DNA of 64,000 bases from Sediminicola sp037203765. GTDB lineage: Bacteria > Bacteroidota > Bacteroidia > Flavobacteriales > Flavobacteriaceae. A program made the translations under genes and the position numbers. How positions within the stretch are numbered: position 1 is the stretch's first letter; each line of letters starts with the position of its first letter. This document shows, in pieces, positions 40,594-48,783 of the stretch. Under the pieces are notes generated by a model. It was not told the origin of the DNA and did no database searches. It saw only the letters and a list, made by a program, of their open reading frames with translations. The DNA lies in the NCBI RefSeq assembly GCF_037203765.1, contig NZ_JBBCAS010000008.1, forward strand, positions 1 through 64,000, read 5' to 3'.

Positions 40594-41625
40594 ATGCAGG
40601 CTCCCAAATCCTATACAATACCTTTCGCCCTGTTACTCCTGGGATTGATGCTTTGTTTTGGGATCAATATTAGTTTGGGATCTGTGGCCATTCCATTCAT
40701 GGATACCATACAGACCCTCTTTTATGAGCCTTCTACCAATGAAACTTGGGGTTATATTATATGGAATTACAGAATCCCAAAGGCATTGACAGCTGTTTTG
40801 GTTGGTGGTGGACTTGCTCTAAGTGGACTGCTCATGCAAACACTTTTTCGCAACCCCCTTGCCGGGCCATTTGTCCTGGGGATTAGCTCAGGAGCCAGTT
40901 TGGGTGCTGCCCTACTGATCATGGGATCCTCTTTCTTCTCAGGTTTTTTCACTTTTGGTCTGGTCAATGATATTTCATTGGCCATCGTATCCAGTATTGG
41001 TAGTTTCTTGGTACTAATGGCTGTAATGGCCGTTGCCTCCAGGGTGAAGGATACCATGGCACTTTTAATTATAGGTCTGATGTTTGGCAGTATCACAGCA
41101 GCGGTGGTTAGTGTTTTGTCCTATTTTACCAATGCAGAAAAGCTTCAACAATACATCTATTGGTCATTTGGTAGCCTTGGAAATTTATCTTGGCCCCAAT
41201 TGGGACTTTTGTTCGTGATTATTATTGTGGGAATACTTTTGAGCATCGCCGCCATAAAATCTTTAAATGCCATGCTTCTCGGAGAAAATTATGCCCGTAG
41301 TCTGGGAGTGGATATTATCAAAAAAAGGTTTTTGATCATATTGGCGACCGGCCTGCTGGCCGGAGGTATCACTGCTTTTGCAGGGCCCATTGCATTTGTT
41401 GGTCTGGCCGTGCCCCATTTAACAAGACAAATATTCAATACCACAGACCACAAAATTCTGGTTCCCGCTGTACTTTTATATGGAGCCATCTTGATGTTGG
41501 TATGTGATACCATCGCCCAATTGCCAACATCTGCCAATGTACTGCCCATTAACGCGATTACCTCTATTATTGGTGCTCCCGTGGTAATTTGGTTATTGGT
41601 ACGCAAACGGAATATGGTTTTTTAA
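40594..41625 (+). CDS. btuC: FecCD-type ABC transporter permease, BtuC-like
   Basis: Inner-membrane permease of 343 aa with nine to ten transmembrane helices. Family landmarks: FRNPLAGPFVLGISSGASLGAAL, ALLIIGLMFGSI, AGPIAFVGLAVPHLTRQIF and the late GAPVVIWLLVRKR. Its ATG follows the btuF stop directly. It should form the membrane channel with the ATPase encoded next, importing cobalamin from the periplasm. Confidence 0.93.
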   Translation: MQAPKSYTIPFALLLLGLMLCFGINISLGSVAIPFMDTIQTLFYEPSTNETWGYIIWNYRIPKALTAVLVGGGLALSGLLMQTLFRNPLAGPFVLGISSGASLGAALLIMGSSFFSGFFTFGLVNDISLAIVSSIGSFLVLMAVMAVASRVKDTMALLIIGLMFGSITAAVVSVLSYFTNAEKLQQYIYWSFGSLGNLSWPQLGLLFVIIIVGILLSIAAIKSLNAMLLGENYARSLGVDIIKKRFLIILATGLLAGGITAFAGPIAFVGLAVPHLTRQIFNTTDHKILVPAVLLYGAILMLVCDTIAQLPTSANVLPINAITSIIGAPVVIWLLVRKRNMVF

Positions 41626-41664
41626 GGAATATCAATAGGCAACATAAACAGAAAAGTCAAAAAT

Positions 41665-42459
41665 ATCAACACGAAAAATCCACATATCGCCCTAAGTACC
41701 TCTAGGCTATCCATAGGCTATCAGCACAAAAAGCAGCAAAATAGGATAGCCCAGGATATTTCATTTTCCTTGCAGCAAGGGGAATTGGCAGCCATTGTTG
41801 GAGTCAACGGTATCGGAAAATCCACTTTACTGCGCACCTTGGGAAGGGTACAACCTAGTCTGGGAGGGGAAATCTATTTGGATGGAAAGAAACTTGCCTT
41901 GCACGATCCGTTGGAATTGGCTTCCAAGATCAGTGTGGTCCTCACAGAACCCATTGCTTCGAAGAACCTGACTGTAGTAGAACTCATAAGTCTGGGTAGA
42001 CAGCCCTATACCAATTGGATCGGCACCCTGACCGATCTTGACAAGGAAAAAATAAATGATGCCATAGCTTTGGTTCAAATAGGAGAGCTAAAGCATAAAA
42101 AATGTTACGAGCTCAGCGATGGACAACTCCAAAAAGTAATGATAGCAAGGGCTTTGGCGCAGGATACCAGCATTATGTTGTTAGACGAGCCCACGTCTCA
42201 TCTGGACCTCTACCACAAGGTCCACATCCTAAAATTACTGAGGCATATAGCCCATGAAACCAAAAAGACCATCTTGTTTACCACCCACGAAATTGAGATA
42301 GCCATTCAATTATGTGACAAGATGTTGATCATGGAAAAAGAGCAAAGTAGTTTTGGGGAGCCCTGTGAGCTAATTTCCAACAAGAATTTTGAAAACCTAT
42401 TTCCTACGGACACCATAACTTTCGACAGTCAAACTGGATCTTTCAAAGTTAAAAAGTAA
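41665..42459 (+). CDS. btuD: ABC transporter ATP-binding protein, BtuD-like, without a standard start codon
   Basis: ATPase with Walker A GVNGIGKST, Q-loop region, signature LSDGQ, Walker B IMLLDEPTSHLD and the switch His in FTTHEIEI. Family members begin about ten residues before LSIGYQ, which here falls near 41665-41692. The open frame runs back to the permease stop codon (same frame, 41623-41625), but the only standard start (TTG at 41770) would remove the first beta strands of the fold. Candidate starts are ATA/ATC codons between 41629 and 41686; 41665 (ATC, MNTKNPH) is my choice by family length. Alternatives are readthrough of the permease stop, or a sequencing error or mutation of an ATG. 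Confidence 0.8.
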   Translation: MNTKNPHIALSTSRLSIGYQHKKQQNRIAQDISFSLQQGELAAIVGVNGIGKSTLLRTLGRVQPSLGGEIYLDGKKLALHDPLELASKISVVLTEPIASKNLTVVELISLGRQPYTNWIGTLTDLDKEKINDAIALVQIGELKHKKCYELSDGQLQKVMIARALAQDTSIMLLDEPTSHLDLYHKVHILKLLRHIAHETKKTILFTTHEIEIAIQLCDKMLIMEKEQSSFGEPCELISNKNFENLFPTDTITFDSQTGSFKVKK

Positions 42460-42522
42460 GGATAACCTTGGATGATAATTTAAGTTCAATCCTTTATCTT
42501 TACCTTAGAGAACTAATTATAA

Positions 42523-43881
42523 ATGGACGGATTGATTACCTACATCATTATTGGCATATTATTTTTGGGCCTTGGCTTTTTTCTCGGTCATTACATCCAA
42601 AATCTTAAAACCAAATCGGAACAGAGTGCCCTGGTTGAGCGGGAACAGCAGTTGCGTTTCAACCTTTCATCCTTGGAAGAAAAATTGAAATATAACGAAG
42701 ACCAAAGGAATCTCCTGCGCTCTGAAAAGGAACAATTGGGAAACCAGATTACACGTTACCAGGCAGATTTGGAGAATCTGGAACTTAAAAATAGGGAGCA
42801 AAAGCAGGAAGTTGAAAAGCTCCAGGAAAAATTCACCAAGGAGTTCGAGAACCTGGCCAACAAAATTTTGGACGAAAAGAGCACCAAATTCACGGAACAG
42901 AACAGGGAAAACATCAAGAACATACTTACTCCCCTTCAGGAAAAGATCTTGCTTTTTGAAAAAAAGGTGGAGGACAGCCAGAAGGAAAGCGTAGGTATGC
43001 ATTCTGCCCTCAAGGAACAGTTGTTAAATTTGCAGACCCAAAATCTAAAGATTACCCAAGAAGCGGAAAACCTTACCAAAGCCTTAAAGGGAGACAGCAA
43101 AATGCAAGGAAATTGGGGCGAATTGGTGCTGGAACGTGTTTTGGAAAAATCGGGCTTGGAAAAGGACCGCGAATATACGGTTCAGCAAAGTTTTACAAGA
43201 GAGGACGGTACGCGCGTTTTGCCCGATGTGATCATCAACCTTCCCGACGGAAAAAAAATGATCGTGGATTCCAAGGTATCCTTAACGGATTATGAGCGCT
43301 ATGTGAATGCGGAAGAGGAAATGCGTGATAAGTTCTTGAAGGACCACGTGAATTCCCTGAGAAGGCATGTGGACCAATTATCAGCCAAAAAATACGAGGA
43401 CCTTTATGAAATGGAGAGTCCCGACTTCGTCCTGATGTTCGTTCCCATAGAACCTGCTTTCGCCATTGCGATCAATAATGACAATTCCCTGTACAACAAA
43501 GCATTTGAACAAAACATCATCATTGTGACCCCTTCTACCCTCTTGGCAACCCTGAGGACCATAGACAGTATGTGGAACAATGAAAAACAACAGCGTAACG
43601 CCATAGAGATTGCCCGTCAGGCAGGAGCTTTATATGACAAATTTGAAGGTTTTGTTTCTGATCTTACCAAGGTGGGCAAAAAAATGGATGAAGCCAAACA
43701 AGAATACAAAGGCGCCATGAACAAATTGGTAGATGGCCGAGGCAATATCATTACTAGTATCGAAAAACTTAAAAAAATGGGAGCGAAAGCTAAAAAATCG
43801 ATCCCTGAATCCATTTTAAAACGTGCACAGGAAGACGATCTTGAAGACGATTTTGAAGAAGAACCTAAACTTGAATTATGA
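42523..43881 (+). CDS. rmuC: DNA recombination protein RmuC
   Basis: 452 aa: an N-terminal transmembrane helix (about 5-22), a long coiled coil (about 30-165, Glu/Lys/Gln rich) and the RmuC nuclease-like domain (about 190-400) with GNWGELVLERVLEKSGL, LPDVIINLPDGKKMIVDSKVSL and EPAFAIAI. The family limits recombination between inverted repeats and has also been linked to clearing foreign DNA. The acidic tail (EDDLEDDFEEE) overlaps the next start codon by 4 bases. Confidence 0.93.
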   Translation: MDGLITYIIIGILFLGLGFFLGHYIQNLKTKSEQSALVEREQQLRFNLSSLEEKLKYNEDQRNLLRSEKEQLGNQITRYQADLENLELKNREQKQEVEKLQEKFTKEFENLANKILDEKSTKFTEQNRENIKNILTPLQEKILLFEKKVEDSQKESVGMHSALKEQLLNLQTQNLKITQEAENLTKALKGDSKMQGNWGELVLERVLEKSGLEKDREYTVQQSFTREDGTRVLPDVIINLPDGKKMIVDSKVSLTDYERYVNAEEEMRDKFLKDHVNSLRRHVDQLSAKKYEDLYEMESPDFVLMFVPIEPAFAIAINNDNSLYNKAFEQNIIIVTPSTLLATLRTIDSMWNNEKQQRNAIEIARQAGALYDKFEGFVSDLTKVGKKMDEAKQEYKGAMNKLVDGRGNIITSIEKLKKMGAKAKKSIPESILKRAQEDDLEDDFEEEPKLEL

Positions 43882-44243
43882 AAAAGTTTCTGATTATAGG
43901 AATTACGGCTTTGGTAGTCATTTTGTCCTTGTACTACACTTTTATTTATTATGTCCCCTACAGTGATGGGGTACGTTCAGGAGAACTTATAAAAATCAGT
44001 CACAAAGGGGTCATGATCAAAACTTGGGAAGGAGAGATCAGCCAAGGTATTTCCGGGGCCCAGATCTTTACATTCTCCGTGCTGGATAAAGATAAGGAAG
44101 TCATAGAAAAGCTTCAGGAATATCAGGGAAGGTATGTTAAGGTAAATTATATAGAGCGCTTCAGAACCTTCGCATGGTTGGGGGACACCCGATATTTTAT
44201 CACCGATGTAAAGCCAGAAAAATCACCACATTTTAGAAACTAG
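43878..44243 (+). CDS. Small membrane-anchored protein of unknown function
   Basis: 121 aa with one N-terminal hydrophobic helix (5-25) followed by the conserved YSDGVRSGELIKISHKGVMIKTWEGEISQGISGAQIFTFSV and a short beta-rich domain. Homologues in this family are sometimes labelled 6-phosphogluconate dehydrogenase in databases, but no Rossmann motif exists here and the label should be dropped; the true gnd is at 47.3 kb. It overlaps rmuC by 4 bases and precedes the thioesterase by 5, so the three are probably one transcript. Confidence 0.8.
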   Translation: MKKFLIIGITALVVILSLYYTFIYYVPYSDGVRSGELIKISHKGVMIKTWEGEISQGISGAQIFTFSVLDKDKEVIEKLQEYQGRYVKVNYIERFRTFAWLGDTRYFITDVKPEKSPHFRN

Positions 44244-44248
44244 ACCAT

Positions 44249-44794
44249 ATGACCAAGTTTAAGACACCAAAGGAGACCCGTGTATCATTAACTGAACTAA
44301 TGCTTCCGGCACATTCCAATTTTGGAGGGAAAATACACGGTGGATATATCCTTAACCTAATGGATCAGATTGCATTTGCCTGTGCTTCCAAACATTCACA
44401 GAGCTATTGTGTAACGGCATCGGTCAATAAAGTGGACTTTTTGAACCCTATAGAAGTTGGGGAATTGGTCACTTTAAAGGCATCCATCAATTATACAGGA
44501 AGAACGTCCATGGTCGTTGGCGTTCGGGTAGAATCGGAAAATATTACCTCGGGTAAGGTAAAACACTGCAATTCCTCTTATTTCACCATGGTGGCCAAAG
44601 ATGCCAACGGAAAAAACATTCCCGTACCTGGCCTATTACTTACAGATAAACAAGGGGTCAGGCGGTTTGCACGTAGTATCCAACGTAAGAATGAGGCTAC
44701 TTTGCGCAATACCAAGTTTACTTCTGCCCAATTTCAACTGGAGGAACACTTGGAAGCTCTAAAAACGGAAAACGTTACCCTCGAATTGACATAA
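44249..44794 (+). CDS. Acyl-CoA thioesterase (hotdog fold)
   Basis: 181 aa, single hotdog domain: LPAHSNFGGKIHGGYILNLMDQIAFACASKHS is the hallmark (the FGGKIHGG turn and the catalytic Asp in LMDQ), followed by VGELVTLKASINYTGRTSMVVGVRVESEN. It hydrolyses acyl-CoA, probably medium to long chain, in the cytosol. Last gene of the rmuC unit; its end overlaps the converging pgl by 20 bases. Confidence 0.92.
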   Translation: MTKFKTPKETRVSLTELMLPAHSNFGGKIHGGYILNLMDQIAFACASKHSQSYCVTASVNKVDFLNPIEVGELVTLKASINYTGRTSMVVGVRVESENITSGKVKHCNSSYFTMVAKDANGKNIPVPGLLLTDKQGVRRFARSIQRKNEATLRNTKFTSAQFQLEEHLEALKTENVTLELT

Positions 44795-45500
44795 GCCCGG
44801 TGGCCGCATCCGAATCCAAAAACCAGGTCAGCAGGCCAGAAGTGGGCGCTACCAAAGAAGCCGGGTACGAAATATAATCCCCGTCCTTCTTCATTATTTC
44901 CTCAACTTTCTCAGCTTTTCCAGCACCTGTTACCAGGAAGGCCACTTCCTTCGCATTGTTAATTATTTTCCCTGTAATAGTAATTCTTCGCTGTCCCGAA
45001 TCTGGATGTATGGCAACTGCACAATTGGTTTTGGCATCCCAAAGTTCTATTTCATGGGGAAAGATAGAGGCGGTATGCCCATCATCACCCATACCTAAAA
45101 TGACCAGATCAAATTGAGGTATATTCCTGAACTTTGGCAACCTATCGTCCAAAAGTTGAGCATATCGCTCCGCTTCTACTTTTGGTTCATCCTCCCCATA
45201 AATTCGATGAATGTTTTCTTTGGGGATATTAATTTTATCGAACAGGTGCTCTGCAGTCATTTTGTAATTGCTCTCCTCGTGCGTTGGCGGCACGCATCGT
45301 TCGTCTCCCCAATAAAAATGAACGATCGACCAATTGATCTCCGTTTCAAAATCTGATGCGAGCATATCAAACACAATCTTAGGGGTACTCCCACCTGAAA
45401 GGGCAATATGGACCTCCTTGTCAGTGTTGGTGAGTTTTACCAAATATTCCGAAAAACGTTTGGCCACTTCTTCTTTACTTGTATATATTTTAAGTTCCAT
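44775..45500 (-). CDS. pgl: 6-phosphogluconolactonase
   Basis: Second step of the oxidative pentose phosphate pathway. The DevB/Pgl type is clear from HIALSGGSTPKIVFDML, WSIVHFYWGDERCVPPTHEESNYKM and DLVILGMGDDGHTASIFP. 241 aa is normal. It follows zwf by 9 bases on the same strand, and gnd lies divergent beyond zwf, so all three oxidative enzymes are grouped. Confidence 0.96.
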   Translation of the reverse strand: MELKIYTSKEEVAKRFSEYLVKLTNTDKEVHIALSGGSTPKIVFDMLASDFETEINWSIVHFYWGDERCVPPTHEESNYKMTAEHLFDKINIPKENIHRIYGEDEPKVEAERYAQLLDDRLPKFRNIPQFDLVILGMGDDGHTASIFPHEIELWDAKTNCAVAIHPDSGQRRITITGKIINNAKEVAFLVTGAGKAEKVEEIMKKDGDYISYPASLVAPTSGLLTWFLDSDAATGLMSIRG

Positions 45501-45509
45501 AGTATAGTT

Positions 45510-47042
45510 TTAACAAATTACGCAGAATCCTGGATCGTCTGCCATATGTTCTCCGGGGTTTCTCCATCCCATACTGCCTTCAATGAGATCATCCCCATTT
45601 TTTGGTCCCCAAACTCCTGCAGAATAACCATAGGTTCGAACGTCGGGACTATTTTCCCAATAATTTAGGATGGGATCCACAAAACTCCATGCTGCCTCCA
45701 CTTCGTCCGCTCTGGCATACAGGGTGGCATCTCCCTGCATGGCATCCAACAACAAACGCTCATAGGCTTCCATTACATTGGTTTCGGACAGGCTGGAATA
45801 ATAGAAGTCTAGATTGGCACGTTCCACTTTAAAGCCCTGGCCAGGTACCTTGACCCCAAATTTGATCATTATTCCCTCATCGGGCTGAATACGGATAATC
45901 AATTTGTTATCCTTATTGCTCATATCGGAGTCTTTGAAAATTTGATGGTGGGGAGATTCGAAATGGATTACCACTTCCGTTACCTTGGTGGGCATCCGTT
46001 TGGCGGTACGCACATAAAAGGGTACGTCCTTCCATCGCCAGTTATCTACAAAAAATTTGATAGCGGCATAGGTTTCTGTCATAGACTGGGGGTCTACATC
46101 ATCTTCTTCCCGGTAACCCTTTACCTTTTTTCCTTCAATTTCAGATGCCAAATATTGACCTCTTATGGTATTTTTTGCCAAAGTCTCCTCATCCCTCATG
46201 ATACGCAGGGATTTTAAAGCTTTAACCTTTTCGTTCCTAATTTCCTCCGCACTGGCATCAATAGGTGGCTCCATCACAATAAATGATACTATTTGAAGCA
46301 AATGGTTCTGGAACATATCCCTCAGGGCCCCTGATTTATCATAATACCCCCCTCTTTTCTCTACACCAACACTTTCCGCATTGGTAATCTCTACATGATG
46401 GATATAGTTCCTGTTCCATAGAGGCTCAAAGATACTATTGGAAAAACGGGTCACCAATAAATTCTGAACCGTTTCCTTGCCCAAATAATGATCTATTCTA
46501 TATATCTGGGATTCGTTGAAATACTTTTGGAGTCCATTGTTCAACCCTTTGGCGGTTTCAAGACTGTAGCCGAATGGTTTTTCTACGATGAGTCTCTTCC
46601 ACCCCTTAGATTCATCATTCAATCCTTGATCAGAGAGATTTTTGGCTATTACCTCGTACAGATTGGGAGGCGTTGAAAAATAGAATATGAAATTATCGTT
46701 TGTCCCAAATTTTTTATTTAGCTCCTTGATTCGATTGGAGATATTGGTATAGTCGGTATCGTAATCCTTTCCCAAATCTTCATAGAACAATTTGTCGGAG
46801 AAGGCCTTTATAAAATCCTCTTGCCCAGCTTTGACCCTTTCCTTTAGATAACTGCTTTCATAAACAACTTTTTGTCTGAACTCCTCATCGGACATATTGC
46901 TCCTGCTTGCTCCCAACACTATAAAATTTTCTGGAAGATGTTTCCCCTTGTATAAATTAAAAAGGGCAGGGACCAACTTTCGAGCGGTAAGGTCTCCCGA
47001 AGCACCAAAAATAACCAGCATCTGATTTGCAGTTTTATTCAT
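45510..47042 (-). CDS. zwf: Glucose-6-phosphate 1-dehydrogenase
   Basis: First step of the oxidative pentose phosphate pathway, forming NADPH. The N-terminal Rossmann motif FGASGDLTARKLVPALF, the active-site signature RIDHYLGKETVQNLL, the EKPFG motif and the C-terminal GDATLYARADEVEAAW are present. 510 aa is typical. It is the first gene of the zwf-pgl unit and is divergent from gnd with about 230 bases between. Confidence 0.97.
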   Translation of the reverse strand: MNKTANQMLVIFGASGDLTARKLVPALFNLYKGKHLPENFIVLGASRSNMSDEEFRQKVVYESSYLKERVKAGQEDFIKAFSDKLFYEDLGKDYDTDYTNISNRIKELNKKFGTNDNFIFYFSTPPNLYEVIAKNLSDQGLNDESKGWKRLIVEKPFGYSLETAKGLNNGLQKYFNESQIYRIDHYLGKETVQNLLVTRFSNSIFEPLWNRNYIHHVEITNAESVGVEKRGGYYDKSGALRDMFQNHLLQIVSFIVMEPPIDASAEEIRNEKVKALKSLRIMRDEETLAKNTIRGQYLASEIEGKKVKGYREEDDVDPQSMTETYAAIKFFVDNWRWKDVPFYVRTAKRMPTKVTEVVIHFESPHHQIFKDSDMSNKDNKLIIRIQPDEGIMIKFGVKVPGQGFKVERANLDFYYSSLSETNVMEAYERLLLDAMQGDATLYARADEVEAAWSFVDPILNYWENSPDVRTYGYSAGVWGPKNGDDLIEGSMGWRNPGEHMADDPGFCVIC

Positions 47043-47153
47043 ATTTTATAGCAATTGCATTGGAAATTATCCATTTATTTAACAAAATAGGCCTAAAAAG
47101 ATAGATTGGGAGTTTCAAAAAAAACAATAGGCCCAAAAGTCGATATTTTAAAT

Positions 47154-47161
47154 TAATTTTG
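47154..47161 (+). promoter_or_regulatory. Putative -7 box of gnd
   Basis: TAATTTTG fits TAnnTTTG; the leader would be about 70-107 bases, depending on the start codon. No clear -33 element. Confidence 0.35.
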
Positions 47162-47273
47162 AAATCGTTCTATTCGAGCGCTAAGATAAAACTTATTTGA
47201 GTTATACAATTTACAACGTAAATTACTTAACATAACCATGGTGAATTCCTCTAATTCACAACAAAAAATAATT

Positions 47274-48686
47274 ATGGAGAATACTACATACGATTTTGGG
47301 CTTATTGGTCTCGGCGTCATGGGACGCAACTTTATATTGAATGTGGCCGATAACAACTTTTCGGCTTTCGGATATGATTTGGATCAAGAAAAGGTAGATG
47401 CCCTTATCGAAGAAGGTGGCAACACCAAAAAGGTCAATGCCTCCACGGACATTAAAACCTTTGTACAATCTCTGGCCAAGCCAAGGAAAATTATGCTTTT
47501 GGTCCCCGCAGGTAAAATTGTGGATGCTGTTATAGAAAGCCTGTTGCCTGAAATAGAAAAGGGCGACCTTATTATAGACGGCGGAAATTCGTTCTTTACC
47601 GATACGGACCGTAGGGAATCCTATTTAAAGGAAAAGGGGATACATTTTTTTGGATCCGGTGTTTCTGGAGGTGCAAAAGGCGCCAGAAAAGGTCCAAGTA
47701 TCATGCCCGGTGGCAATAAGGAGGCGTACAAAGAGGTCCAGCCCATTTTTGAAGCGGTCTCCGCAAAATTCAACGGGGAACCTTGTGTGGCCTATCTGGG
47801 ACCTAAGTCCGCAGGTAATTATGTAAAAATGGTCCACAACGGTATCGAATATGGTTTGATGCAGTTGACCTCGGAGATATATGACCTATTAAAAAAAGCA
47901 GGCGGATTGACCAATGATGAACTGCATGGCATTTTCCACGAATGGAACCAAGGCCGATTGCAATCATTTTTAGTAGAAATTACCGCAGAAATTTTCCAGC
48001 AAAAAGATGACCAGGGCGTTGGCGATTTGGTAGATAAAATATTGGACAAGGCCAAGCAAAAAGGGACGGGAAAATGGACTTCCCAAAATGCAATGGACCT
48101 CGGTATTCCGGTACCTTCTATTGATATTGCAGTGAGCATGCGCGAGATTTCCGCCCTAAAAGAAGAACGTGTAATGGCCGATAAACTTTACGGAAGGCCA
48201 GAACCAAAGGCGATAGATAAAAAGGAACTTGTAAAAATGGCGGAAGCTGCATTGTACTTTGCATTTATAAACACCTACGCCCAAGGGCTTCACCAGTTGA
48301 AGGACGCTTCCAAGGAATACGGATACGAGTTGGACCTTTCGGTGATCGCCAAAATATGGAGGGCGGGATGTATCATTAGAGCTGCCTTATTGGAAGATAT
48401 TTCCTCTGCCTATACAAAAGATAAGAATGTCCCCAATTTATTGTTGGCACCGGCCTTTGTGGATAAAGTACAAGAAACCGTTGGTTCCGCCAGGGAAGTT
48501 GTTGCCTATGCGGCTACCAATGGGATACCATTGCCGGGATTATCCAATTCCCTGACCTATTTTGATGCCTATACCTCTAGCAGGCTGCCATTGAACCTGA
48601 TCCAGGCGCAAAGGGACCATTTTGGATCCCACACCTACGAAAGGGTAGATATGGAAGGGATTTTCCATACTGAGTGGGGGTCATAA
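47274..48686 (+). CDS. gnd: 6-phosphogluconate dehydrogenase (decarboxylating)
   Basis: Third oxidative step, giving ribulose-5-phosphate and NADPH. Landmarks: FGLIGLGVMGRNF, GSGVSGGAKGARKGPSIMPGG, the catalytic Lys in YVKMVHNGIEYG, and QAQRDHFGSHTYER at the end. Starting at MENTTYDFG gives 470 aa, the standard long form; an ATG 12 codons earlier (47238) is possible, but its extra residues (VNSSNSQQKII) are not part of the family. A-rich sequence before 47274 suits Bacteroidota translation. Confidence 0.96.
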   Translation: MENTTYDFGLIGLGVMGRNFILNVADNNFSAFGYDLDQEKVDALIEEGGNTKKVNASTDIKTFVQSLAKPRKIMLLVPAGKIVDAVIESLLPEIEKGDLIIDGGNSFFTDTDRRESYLKEKGIHFFGSGVSGGAKGARKGPSIMPGGNKEAYKEVQPIFEAVSAKFNGEPCVAYLGPKSAGNYVKMVHNGIEYGLMQLTSEIYDLLKKAGGLTNDELHGIFHEWNQGRLQSFLVEITAEIFQQKDDQGVGDLVDKILDKAKQKGTGKWTSQNAMDLGIPVPSIDIAVSMREISALKEERVMADKLYGRPEPKAIDKKELVKMAEAALYFAFINTYAQGLHQLKDASKEYGYELDLSVIAKIWRAGCIIRAALLEDISSAYTKDKNVPNLLLAPAFVDKVQETVGSAREVVAYAATNGIPLPGLSNSLTYFDAYTSSRLPLNLIQAQRDHFGSHTYERVDMEGIFHTEWGS

Positions 48687-48702
48687 CAGTTCTACTCCAA
48701 AC

Positions 48703-48743
48703 AAAAAAAGCCCTGTAAAAGAATTTACAGGGCTTTTTTTTTG
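48703..48743. terminator. Bidirectional terminator between gnd and carB
   Basis: Stem agccctgtaaa/tttacagggct with an A run before and nine T after; works for both converging genes. Confidence 0.9.
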
Positions 48744-48783
48744 TTGTTGTAACAATCCCCTTTTTAGGGGCTTGTTCTTGATC

